Shown here: in pieces, positions 46,111 through 57,815 of the stretch
Layout of the letters: each line of letters opens with the position of its first letter
Numbering within the stretch: position 1 is the stretch's first letter
NCBI GenBank assembly: GCA_019915135.1
Contig: JAHLMK010000008.1
Coordinates: 1,798,001 to 1,862,000, forward strand
Reading direction: 5' to 3'
From: Strobilurus pachycystidiatus
Lineage: Eukaryota > Basidiomycota > Agaricomycetes > Agaricales > Physalacriaceae
DNA: 64,000 nt
Program-made: the position numbers and the translations under genes
The notes under the pieces: generated by a model
What the model was told of the DNA's origin: nothing
Seen by the model: only the letters and a program-made list of their open reading frames with translations
Databases searched by the model: none

Positions 46111-46171
46111 TGTACAGTACATACTGTGGTCCTGGGCAAGATACTGTTCCCAGTGTGGTATGTACTGTACA
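46111..46171. repeat. Hairpin: perfect 14-bp inverted repeat
   Basis: TGTACAGTACATAC at 46111-46124 is matched by GTATGTACTGTACA at 46158-46171, with a 33-nt loop. It lies between two oppositely oriented tRNA-Arg genes. Confidence 0.8.
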
Positions 46172-46347
46172 CTGGAGTAGGCTGGAGGGGGCCCAGATTC
46201 CAAGTTCAACAGTGCTTCATGATTCAAGATTGAACAATGTTCAATGGGCATTGGGCGACGGGCGTCGGGCGTTAGGAATGGTAAAAAATCTCTATATCAA
46301 ATTTCAATCATAGACTCCAGCCTGGGAACGCCGTCGAAAAGATAGAG

Positions 46348-46419
46348 TGACCACCGCAGGGGTCGAACCTGCAATCTCCTGATTCGTAGTCAGACGCGAT
46401 GCCATTTCGCCAGGCGGCC
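46348..46419 (-). tRNA. tRNA-Arg (ACG)
   Basis: Identical in sequence to the copy at 45737-45808 but on the other strand, 540 bp away. TTTT lies about 8 nt after its 3' end. Confidence 0.94.
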
Positions 46420-46873
46420 ATGAAGTGTGGCGCATAGCCATTTGTGGCGATGGGAAAAGGAAATGAGTGTGAGAACATTTGTATTTCGATCGATCAGGGC
46501 CCAGGGCAGCACGTTTTGAAGCTCGACGACCACTATCGACGCGCACGCAGGCTGAAACACGCAGACATCCAGCCAAACGGAGTACGGGAGTGAACAGAAC
46601 CGAGACTGAACTGCAGGAGGAACACAAGAGCAGGTGCGTCTGCGAATATCTATGCATTCCCTTGGTGAAACCCGAATCTAGTCAAGTACACGGCTTGAGA
46701 GCTCTCCAGCTTTTTCAGCAGTCTACACCCTGTCTGAGGAACCAGAGCAGGGAGAGGAGAACACGGTGTGTCTCCTTCACTCGTTTGCTACCTTCGTGCG
46801 GTATTCCGACACAATCTACGCTACAGCTTCCACAGGGCACGCAGCGCCCATCTTTCTTTGACACAACAACAGC

Positions 46874-49800
46874 ATGAACGTGGCTGCGCTGCTGCAAGAT
46901 TCGCCATCGGGCCAGCGTGTTCCGCCACCTGAAAGAGAACGAGGAGAAATCACGCCACCACCGCCAATGTCGGGCAGGGAGAGGGAACGGGGAGAGATTC
47001 GTGAGGGGCCTCCACCGACGTCGGGAAGAGAGAGGGAACGAGGGGAAATCCGCGAGGCGCCGGCGATGTCGGGCCGCGAGAGAGATGCCAGGGAGCGAGG
47101 CGAGATACGGGAGCCGCCACCAATGTCAGGCCTGGGACGGGACACCCCAATGGGCAGGCAGCGCGACCCGTCGCTTTCTGGCCGGGACGCAAGGGACCGC
47201 GGCGACATCAGAGAGCCCCCGCCGATACTCGGGCGGGATACGCCTGTCCCGAATCGGCAAAGAGAGTTGTCGGTACGCGACGGCCTCCCGCCAATGGGCG
47301 GCCGGGAGATTTCTATGCGGGACGGACCTCCTCCAATGAGCGGCAGAGACCGCGCTAGCTCCATGAGTGGCCGTGATATGCGGGATGGACCGCCGCCCAG
47401 AGATCTACGCGATGGACCGTCGAGAGACATTCGAGACGGGCCGCCTCTGAGAGAGCTTCGCGATGGGCCGCCTCTGAGAGATCTGCGCGACGGGCTGCCT
47501 CCCAGAGATATACGCGAGGGCCCGCCGCCCAGAGAACTGCGTGACGGACCGCCGCCGAGAGATATGCGCGATGGACCGTCACTGCCGCCTCGAGACATAC
47601 GTGATGGACTGCCGCCTAGAGAGTTGCGTGACGGACCGCCTCTGAGAGATCTACGCGACGGGCCGCCTTTGAGGGATCTACGCGACGGGCCGCCTCCGAG
47701 AGATCTACGCGACGGGCCGCCTCCGAGAGATCTGCGCGACGGGCTCCCTCCGAGGGATATACGCGATGGGCCGCTGCCTAGAGAATTGCGTGACGGACCG
47801 CCTATGCGCGATGGACCACCTCCGAGAGACATGCGCGACGGACCGCCGCCACGGGATATACGTGATGGACCGCCGCCTCGCGACTTGCGAGATGGACCAT
47901 TTAGGGATGGGCCGCCACTCTTGCGGGACGGACGTGAGCCTCCGACAATGCCGATGCGCGATCGAGAGCGCGAGCGGGAGATATCTGTAAGTGTAGCCTT
48001 TCAGAGAGATGTTCATTCATCAACTGATATACAGGCCGCTATGCGAGATGGGCCCACTTTGGTCAGTGGGAGGGAACGAGACGGTCCGCCACCCATGTCA
48101 GCAAGAGACAGAGAGCGGGAGAGAGATGCTTTACCTCCACAGATAAGCACACGAGAACGAGAGATGATGATACGGGATGGACCACCACCCATGTCAGGCA
48201 GGGAGCGAGATGGACCGACTCCTCCTACCAGAGAGAGAGACAGAGAAGGACCACCACCGATGTCGGCACGCGACAGAGATGTGCTGCCGCCTCCACCGAT
48301 GTCGGGCCGACGAGAGCCGCCGACTATGCCGTCGAGGGATCGAGAAATGATGATGTCTGGCAGAGACCGCGACCATGGCCCTCCTCCCATGAGTGGCAGT
48401 CACAGAGACAGGGAGGGTCCGCCTACAATGCCGCGGGAAATGCGTGATGCGCCCATGGCGTCGCTCCCGCCCAGAGACATCATCCGCCAGCGTTCGCCCC
48501 TTCTCACAAGGGACAGGGATCCTCCTGTTATGCCCCGGTCAGATCGGATGGCAATGCTGCCCAACAGAGGAGGGGCAGCCGAGGAAGGGGAGATTTTTCC
48601 GGGAAGAGTGCCCGCGAGGGGCAGGGATATCAGGGAGCGCGAGAGGAACCGACCACGCCCTCCTGACATGCGTGATGGCACGAAGCTTGTACGCCAGCTT
48701 TGGGACGCGCCTGCTGAGCGAGAACGTGAGAGAGACAGGGAGTTAGGTGAGATTGTCTCCCCTGTCCTCCCAAGGCGCGACGTGCCAGGTCCCCAGCTTG
48801 GCCGGGAGTTGCCAAGAGAGATGAGGGAACGGGAGCGGGACAGAGAACGGGTTTGGGATCGAGAAGGCGCGCCATCCGCGAACCCACCTCCTCGTGATCG
48901 GGATCGCGAACGAGAACGTGAGCGGGAAAGAGACTTCGCATCTGGCCTTGCTCGAGGAGAACCACTCACGGAGCGCGATCGTCTTCGTCCGAAAGGATGG
49001 ACGCCCCACCCACCATGGTACCCTCCCTTTTCCAAGTCAGCTGGCGGCAGTGGCACTATCACTCCAAATCCACCGCCACCGTCGCAACCACAAAGAGGAC
49101 TAATGACACAGTTCCATACTGGCTTTGTCGATGCCAGTCCGCCGACCCCGAGCTCCGCTCCCAGCCGCGAACCACCACCACCAGGTCCCGGTCCAGCACC
49201 AGCACCATCAGTCGAGCGAAAAACTGCACCAGCAGCCCCGCCCGCTCCCAAGAAACCATGCACCGGGCGGTTTTTGGGAACGTTCATTTATCCCGATGTG
49301 CCTTTCCCGTACGTCTTCCCGCCGTTCAAGCTTCCCCTAGGCGAGTTGGGTGAGACGACGTTGGATGTCGTGATACCTGCCAGCTGCGTGCCGACCCAGG
49401 AGGAGTTCATGACCGAAGATCATCTCATACTGGGTAGGAAGGCAGAGGCCGAGGAGGACGAGACCACTGACAGGCCAAAGAAGCGCCGCCGCATCTGGGG
49501 AGGAGGCATTTCTACCAGCGGGCGGACCGTGCTTGGGACCAGGCGCGTGTACACTGACGACTCTGACTTGCTTGGGTGTGCCGTACATTGTGGCATCCTG
49601 CAAGTTTCCTCCCTGCCCTCGTCCACCTCGCCCACTTCTATCACACCAAAACCAACGAAGCGCGCCATACGCTTGACACTACGGCTCATACACGTCGGGG
49701 ATGCTCCTCCAGGAGAAGAGGTAGTTGGTCGCTTTGCTGCTGGCCCTGGTGAGGGCGGTATGGAGAGCGCCGCGTGGGGTACCGGCCATGATGGGTCTGC

Positions 49801-50068
49801 GATCGAGGTGCTCGCCGCTAGTTGGGAAGGCGACGACACTGCAAATGACTGGAGGGAAGGTGCAGCCAGGAGAGGGCGCCGAAGGCGCTTGAGGGAGTAT
49901 GCAGACCGACGAAAGCTTCAGTTACCGCCGTTGCCCGATGTGGATACGGATGACATGCAGGTTGACATTCCCCAAGTCGAAGGTGGAGACAGCCTAAAAG
50001 GACGTGTAGCTGGAGACGGGACCGTCAGTGTACGCGTACGATGGGGTGGGGGTGTTGAACTTTTGTAG
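46874..50068 (+). CDS. Rxt3-like subunit of an Rpd3-type histone deacetylase complex, with giant RD/RE repeat
   Basis: The start at 46874 gives MNVAALLQDSPSGQ. Residues about 20-700 are extremely rich in Arg, Asp, Glu, Gly, Pro, Met and Ser; residues about 156-356 are a tandem array of a roughly 9-11-residue unit such as RDLRDGPPP. The C-terminal part (about 797-985) is a folded domain: GRFLGTFIYPDVPFPYVFPP, DVVIPASCVP, RRIWGGG, then RVYTDDSDLLGCAVHCGIL, the hallmark of Rxt3, a component of the Rpd3L deacetylase complex. The WG then YTDDSDLLaxxVHSG pattern is the basis for the call. A 48-nt in-frame GT-AG intron candidate lies at 47987-48034, so the protein is 1,064 or 1,048 residues. tRNA-Arg copies flank the gene on both sides. 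Confidence 0.8.
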   Translation: MNVAALLQDSPSGQRVPPPERERGEITPPPPMSGRERERGEIREGPPPTSGRERERGEIREAPAMSGRERDARERGEIREPPPMSGLGRDTPMGRQRDPSLSGRDARDRGDIREPPPILGRDTPVPNRQRELSVRDGLPPMGGREISMRDGPPPMSGRDRASSMSGRDMRDGPPPRDLRDGPSRDIRDGPPLRELRDGPPLRDLRDGLPPRDIREGPPPRELRDGPPPRDMRDGPSLPPRDIRDGLPPRELRDGPPLRDLRDGPPLRDLRDGPPPRDLRDGPPPRDLRDGLPPRDIRDGPLPRELRDGPPMRDGPPPRDMRDGPPPRDIRDGPPPRDLRDGPFRDGPPLLRDGREPPTMPMRDREREREISVSVAFQRDVHSSTDIQAAMRDGPTLVSGRERDGPPPMSARDRERERDALPPQISTREREMMIRDGPPPMSGRERDGPTPPTRERDREGPPPMSARDRDVLPPPPMSGRREPPTMPSRDREMMMSGRDRDHGPPPMSGSHRDREGPPTMPREMRDAPMASLPPRDIIRQRSPLLTRDRDPPVMPRSDRMAMLPNRGGAAEEGEIFPGRVPARGRDIRERERNRPRPPDMRDGTKLVRQLWDAPAERERERDRELGEIVSPVLPRRDVPGPQLGRELPREMRERERDRERVWDREGAPSANPPPRDRDRERERERERDFASGLARGEPLTERDRLRPKGWTPHPPWYPPFSKSAGGSGTITPNPPPPSQPQRGLMTQFHTGFVDASPPTPSSAPSREPPPPGPGPAPAPSVERKTAPAAPPAPKKPCTGRFLGTFIYPDVPFPYVFPPFKLPLGELGETTLDVVIPASCVPTQEEFMTEDHLILGRKAEAEEDETTDRPKKRRRIWGGGISTSGRTVLGTRRVYTDDSDLLGCAVHCGILQVSSLPSSTSPTSITPKPTKRAIRLTLRLIHVGDAPPGEEVVGRFAAGPGEGGMESAAWGTGHDGSAIEVLAASWEGDDTANDWREGAARRGRRRRLREYADRRKLQLPPLPDVDTDDMQVDIPQVEGGDSLKGRVAGDGTVSVRVRWGGGVELL

Positions 50069-50329
50069 ATTTGCTCAATTCTAAGTGAATGCATCTATGC
50101 TCCGAGAAACGTCGCAAATTGTATTTATGTTAGCTTTTTTTGAAGAACGGTTGTAACATTCTGAAGATATTAGCCGACGCATGCACTGACCTAGTCATCT
50201 TGTCTAATCTGATCTAGAAACGTTAGATGTCCGATGCTGTCTGACTGGCACTCGGCACTGACTGTAGCAACTTACTTGTCGCCGCTATGTAGTCCTTGTA
50301 CATTGCACAATGCTTGTTGTTCAATGCCC

Positions 50330-50443
50330 AATGCCCATCGAGGGATCAAGATTCAAGATTTCCAAGAATCTAGATTCAAATTTCATTATTTCAAAATATA
50401 AAAATAATGCCGCCACAGTGTCTCCTGCACCCCCCGGACAAAA
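50330..50443 (-). repeat. tRNA-Arg 3' flank repeated from 45809-45920
   Basis: On the minus strand this segment shares ACACTGTGGCGG and a GAAATAATGAAATTTGAATC block with the sequence directly after the tRNA at 45737-45808. The similarity therefore reaches about 110 nt beyond the tRNA 3' end, in inverted orientation 4.5 kb away. Confidence 0.75.
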
Positions 50444-50515
50444 TGACCACCGCAGGGGTCGAACCTGCAATCTCCTGATTCGTAGTCAGACTCGATGCCA
50501 TTTCGCCAGGCGGCC
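50444..50515 (-). tRNA. tRNA-Arg (ACG), variant copy with D-stem mismatch
   Basis: Same 72-nt sequence as the other copies except one base: the D-stem CGC is CGA, which breaks the 10-25 pair. Anticodon and T-arm are unchanged and TTTT follows. It may be a tRNA pseudogene or a weak copy. Confidence 0.85.
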
Positions 50516-50633
50516 ATAAGAATGTATCACTGCTAAACACCCTGACCAACTCAACTTGTGGGTCTCATTCACGTCACCGTCGACTTCACCTTGAGCTTTC
50601 ACCACGACCCGCACCGACTAGAACTGACATAAG

Positions 50634-52105
50634 ATGAGCATGGCGATGGACACGGACGAGCTTTCGGTTGTGCTGCCTTCCTCGACGACCTCTGGCTTGT
50701 CCATCTCTTTGTGCGTGTTCCCCCAGTTGTTGCTGTTGCCCTATTCCTCGTGTGGCTTGCTTCCAATGTAGCAATTCATCCGTTCATTCCAGGATACCTT
50801 CGCCATGGATGCTTTGACCCTGGCTAGAAGTTGAAACTGATGATTGTCCCTCAGACATCCGCTCCCAATCCTGAACGTGTCCGAACATCTCACACGGCGC
50901 AAGCTGCAGACGAACACTGGGACGCCGTTCAGTAAGTCTCACTCTTCTTCAGTCTTTTCTTATTGCGTCCACCGCCGCATCCACGCCCGCTATCTCAACT
51001 TTCATCCGCGACATCTACTGGCAGCGCGTGCCCATCGATATACCCTTTCACAATCATGACTACCGTTCCACTGTTTCCGCGCCTCAAATTGGTGGCGTTC
51101 TCCTACCCCACTTGATCCCGTAAGTGATGTAAGCTGACCGTCTTTCTGTAGTCCTGGGGGCGCTTCTCGGCACACAAACAGGACGCGATGTGGAGATCGT
51201 AAACACGTTTGAGCTAGCAGTAGAGGCTGACGGGACGACGGTCGATCATGGGTTCTTAGTTTCGAGGAGGGATCAATGTGAGTCTGCTATTATAGTGTAT
51301 CACTCAGAGTTCTCTTGGATCTGACGCCAATTTCCAGACAAACAAGTATTCCCTTCCCTAGAGTTCATTGGGTGGTACACCGTCTCGCCCCGTCCCACGG
51401 CAGCTCATATAGCTCTCCACTCTCAATTCACAAACTACTGCTCAACACCGCTCCTGCTTCTCCTCCAATCAACACCCACACCTGATCTCCCATTCAAAGC
51501 CTACGAACCCACCATTGAAATCCGCGACCGTGTCTCCCGACCCGTCTTTGTCGAGGCATCATACACCGTCGAGACGGGTGAAGCTGAGCGCATCGCGGTG
51601 GACTGGACTGCTCGGGGCGGGGGCGGTGGGCTCGGGCTTGAGAGTCACTTGGGTACGCAAAGGGCGGCGGTCAAGATGTTGCATGAGCGGATCTTGGTGA
51701 TTGTTGGCTATGTGAAGGGAGTGGTTCTGGGAAACGAAGCGGTCAGGAGGGATGAGGGCGTTTTGAGAAGTATCAAAGCGCTTGTGGCGAGTTTGCCGGC
51801 GAGTGAGAATAAGAAGTTTAGGGAGGAGTTCGACACAGTGCGCTCGCTCCTCAATTCATCATTGCAAAAAGCTGATTGTCGGTGTAGGAGTATGAAGACG
51901 TGCAGATTACGGCCTTCTTGAGCGCGTTGACCAAGTCAACCAACATCTTGAACGATGTGCGTATTCTTCACCTTCTGCTCGCTAGTATCAACCTAAAGTG
52001 TCCTAGATTGTTGACAAACACATCGTGATAACCTCGAACAGAGAGGACAAAATCAGCTCGCGGCGCCGCCCCGGTGGCAGTCGATATGGGAGTGATTGGC
52101 ATTGA
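50634..52105 (+). CDS. CSN6: COP9 signalosome subunit 6 (MPN-)
   Basis: CSN6 is the non-catalytic MPN partner of CSN5 in the COP9 signalosome, which removes Nedd8 from cullins. The start at 50634 gives MSMAMDTDELSVVLPSSTTS; exon 2 joins as LHPLPILNVSEHLTRR. A roughly 220-nt intron leads to LGALLGTQTGRDVEIVNTFE, FLVSRRDQ, then YKQVFPSLEFIGWYTVSP with no JAMM metal motif, as expected for CSN6. The C-terminal half has FVEASYTVETGEAERIAVDW, VKMLHERILVIVGYVKG and AFLSALTKSTNILND. The protein ends at 52105 with a basic tail. At least six exons. Confidence 0.93.
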
Positions 52106-52214
52106 ATAGAATACGGAACTTGTCTTGTTGCTTTGCTGTCTATCCCTACTTGCACTATTGAATGTTTCTGAGATTGGGAAGGTGAGTATTGAAAAATATG
52201 TCGCGGGCCGGGGA

Positions 52215-52270
52215 CATCAACGTCATGGCCGCCTGGCGAAATCATCAACGTCATGGCCGCCTGGCGAAAT
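52215..52270 (+). repeat. 28-bp tandem duplication covering a tRNA 5' end
   Basis: CATCAACGTCATGGCCGCCT and the next 8 bases occur twice head to tail (52215-52242 and 52243-52270). Each copy holds the first 16 nt of tRNA-Arg, but only the second continues into a full tRNA. Confidence 0.92.
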
Positions 52271-52326
52271 GGCATCGCGTCTGACTACGAATCAGGAGAT
52301 TGCAGGTTCGACCCCTGCGGTGGTCA
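52255..52326 (+). tRNA. tRNA-Arg (ACG)
   Basis: Sequence identical to the 45.7-kb copy, full cloverleaf, anticodon ACG. The 3' flank differs from the other copies: no TTTT directly after, with the first T-run (TTTTT) about 19 nt downstream. Confidence 0.93.
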
Positions 52327-52393
52327 TTTCTTCTATGGTTCAACTTTTTGGCCAACTTGTGTTCGGAATTGGACGAAAGACTAAAGTTGAAAC

Positions 52394-52711
52394 TAGGGTG
52401 GCGCAGTAAACCTCTGTCGTCGGTTTGAAACCGTTACTTACCGGCCCTCGTTTTTGGCCACCGTTACTAACAGTTTTGATACCGGCACGTGATCTTTTCA
52501 CGTGAGGGCGCGCCGCGCCGCCGCCTTCCCGCCTCATCCCCGCCCTCTTGTCGCCCGGTGACTGGTCCCAGCAGCGCGGCGGCCCTCACGTGAAGCAATC
52601 ACGTGCTGGTATCGATACCGACCGCCGAGGGTTTCGATACCGTATCAAAACCGTTAAAAACCGTCATAAACCTTAGGTGTATCAAAACCTAGGGTTCACT
52701 GCGCCACCCTA
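52394..52711. mobile_element. hAT-like MITE, 318 bp, with foldback interior
   Basis: Terminal inverted repeats begin TAGGGTGGCGCAGTAAACC at the left and end GGTTCACTGCGCCACCCTA at the right (one mismatch in about 19). GTTGAAAC is duplicated directly outside both ends (52386-52393 and 52712-52719), an 8-bp target duplication typical of hAT elements. The interior is also inverted: a GATACCGGCACGTGAT...TTTTCACGTGAGGGC arm is mirrored by GGCCCTCACGTGAA...ATCACGTGCTGGTATC, around a GC-rich core. No transposase is encoded, so it must be mobilised in trans. Confidence 0.88.
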
Positions 52712-52990
52712 GTTGAAACTTGAAACGTGCGTCGTGGCCACTGGCGCAGCCGCCAGCGCCGAGCGGTGGCGCAATAGTCAATTTCTGAGCTTAGTGCCAA
52801 GCTTACTTAGCTTAGAGCTAATTCCTAATTCTGTCATTTCCAGAATCCAGAGTCGGAGACTGAGTTGCTCAGAGTGAGTCTCATATCTCGAATCGGAACG
52901 GAGTAGTTACATAATCAGGACACGAAATGACCGGCCATAAAGAACACGCCAATTAGCGTCTTTTGCCCTTGTCTACCTTCAATCATCACC

Positions 52991-55700
<2,710 letters not shown>

Positions 55701-57379
55701 GGGACTTGGTGGCAGTGTATGTCAAGTATATGTACGCGAGGATCGCGATAACTTATTATCTTGTTTGTATGAATACTCATAATGTTGTACTTTCTTTTCA
55801 CCGAAGTTCAGGTGTGTGAAGCACCTTTCGGGACGTTCCTGTTGGCTCAAGATTAACTTCCTTTTGTCGAGATAAATCAGATATCGTTCTCGAAGGCGAG
55901 GAGACGATGTTTTCGATTTTCTTTCAAGCCACAGTTCTACGTCGCCCATACAGTGGCCTCAAACAGTCATGTAAGCTTATACTACGGAGTGGTCGTCAAG
56001 GTAACGTGTGGCCGGCTTTGTCTGTTGTTTTTCTCGCAGGCATCACAACATCTTTCGCCACACTAGCAGGCGGAACCCCTGTTGTTTGATTTGCCCCTGC
56101 TGCGACAATCGGCCAGCAAACCGCTCCGACTTTAATTGCGCAACTGCGATTGTATTGGTGGCAGTGATACACAGCAGGTTAATCGATGGCACCATGGCAC
56201 CATCAATAATGATCATACCGAATGCCCGCTCGATGAATGCAATTCACTTGGGGTACTATCAGTCACCTGGGTCTGAATAATCACCTAGAAGTGAATAATT
56301 GGCCAGGAACAGTCGTCTATAGCCCCAGAGCGCACCGATCTTTTTTCTAAGCTGTAGTATACATCCATTTGCATGTCTGTACAAAAGGAATAATGTATAC
56401 TGCAACTGACAAGCTATAGAGATGCGAGACAAAATCTGACATGGATTATGTCAGCATCAAACTTTCATCGCGTACTCAGACTGCACTACTGCATTGATTC
56501 TCATGAAACTTGTATTCATAGGTGTGTTTCAATGTATACTACTCATTCCGTGTCAATCTGAGGCGAGTGAGGGAGTGGAAATTGAAATATAGCGGAGTTA
56601 TTCATTACTAGGTGACTATTCAGACCCGGGTGACTGATAGTACATACAGTTCTTCAAGTTCTTCAACGACGCTGACTCAAGATCATGTCAGCCTGTGTAC
56701 GTACTTGCCGAATCAATTCTCGCGGGAAGGAGGTGTCGGGCTTGGGAGGTGTCGGGCGCGCGGAAACATTGGCTCCGAGTTGCCTGCCCAGTAATCAGTA
56801 TATACTAGTGCGGCCACAGGTTGATGATAATCGATATCGTGCGCATCTTGAATCATGAAGAACGTTTCTTCACTAGCTCATTAGTCTCCGCAGTTCCCGC
56901 AGGAAATTGGGTATGTAGTTATGCAGTGATATGATATTGACACCGTACTACGTGACCATAACGTCGACTGCGCTGTCGTACGTTGTCCGATGAATGGTAA
57001 AGAGAGCAAAGAAAATTTCCTAGAATTGAATACCTTCAGCTACTTGACCATTGAGGCTTAGTCTATGTACCCTAAGTGGTGGCCAGCTCGAAGTCCGATA
57101 CAAGGATCGTGTCTGAAGTGTTTCCTGACTCTTGATTCCTGACAGTTCCGAATAGAATTCATTCGAGCCCGGGCCCTCTCCCTTGTCACTCGAGTGAGTC
57201 GGGTCTGGTTCTTGAATGCCCTCGCTGTCACTACATGCCAGACAATGTTGATTCTTGAATGGAGTTGAATGGAGTGTGTACAGTGGCCAATGGCGGCGCC
57301 ATTGGAACATTGGAAATTGGAATTTGGCCAGTGTGGCGCAATTTTGAACTCATTACGAGTCCAAAATAAAACTCATATT
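55701..57379. other. 1.7-kb gene-free region with a MITE
   Basis: No coding gene recognised. It holds the TA-flanked MITE at 56256-56640. The sequence next to the tRNA-Lys (57240-57330) is rich in CCAATG/CATTGG words like those downstream of the tRNA-Arg copies. Confidence 0.55.
56256..56640. mobile_element. MITE with ~45-bp inverted repeats and TA target duplication
   Basis: The left end CTATCAGTCACCTGGGTCTG (continuing AATAATCACCTAGAAGTGAAT) matches the reverse complement of the right end with only a few differences over about 45 bp. TA sits directly outside both ends (56254-56255 and 56641-56642), the signature of Tc1/mariner-type insertion. No transposase frame is present inside the 385 bp. 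Confidence 0.82.
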
Positions 57380-57472
57380 AGCCCACCGCGAGGGTCGAAC
57401 TCGCAGCCTTCAGATTGCACCGCCAGCAGGCTCGTAAAAGTCTGACGCTCTATCCGATTGAGCTAGGCGGGC
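57380..57472 (-). tRNA. tRNA-Lys (TTT) with 19-nt intron
   Basis: Acceptor GCCCGCC/GGTGGGC, D-arm with AGCTCAATCGGATAGAGC, anticodon loop CTTTTAA and T-arm GCGAG-TTCGACC-CTCGC. The intron lies after position 37, its standard site. The base at the discriminator position reads T. Confidence 0.92.
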
Positions 57473-57815
57473 TGACAGCAGATACAGTCAGTAGCTTTAA
57501 AGTGTTGTGTACATACACAAGTGACCCACCAAACATCGTTGAATTAGTCCGGGCTCTGCAGCTCTCGCGCTAATAGTGCCCGATATGTGATGTGCGCGCT
57601 ATCGCAGACGGCGGGATGATCTTTTATGGAAAGTATGGCGGGGACCAGAGAACAGAAGATGATAGAGATCGCGCAGAGCGCAGCAGAGCCTGCGTGACAA
57701 AGCGAACATGGCGATGTCCGAATTGGGGGCTATGCGATCAGTGATTTCCCATATTTGCCATGCCCCTGGCCAGCTTGGTTCCCTCCACCTTGCCACCTCT
57801 TTGTCCGCAGCAACC

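Noticed and set aside
46816..47832. 338-codon minus-strand frame of Gly-Gly-Pro-Ser-Arg repeats
   Set aside because: It is the reverse complement of the RD-Gly-Pro repeat in the Rxt3-like gene; repeat periodicity keeps the opposite frame open. No independent start context or domain.
48400..49287. 295-codon minus-strand frame opposite the Rxt3-like gene
   Set aside because: Same cause: low-complexity Arg/Glu/Asp codons read backwards as Ser/Leu/Arg. No family features.
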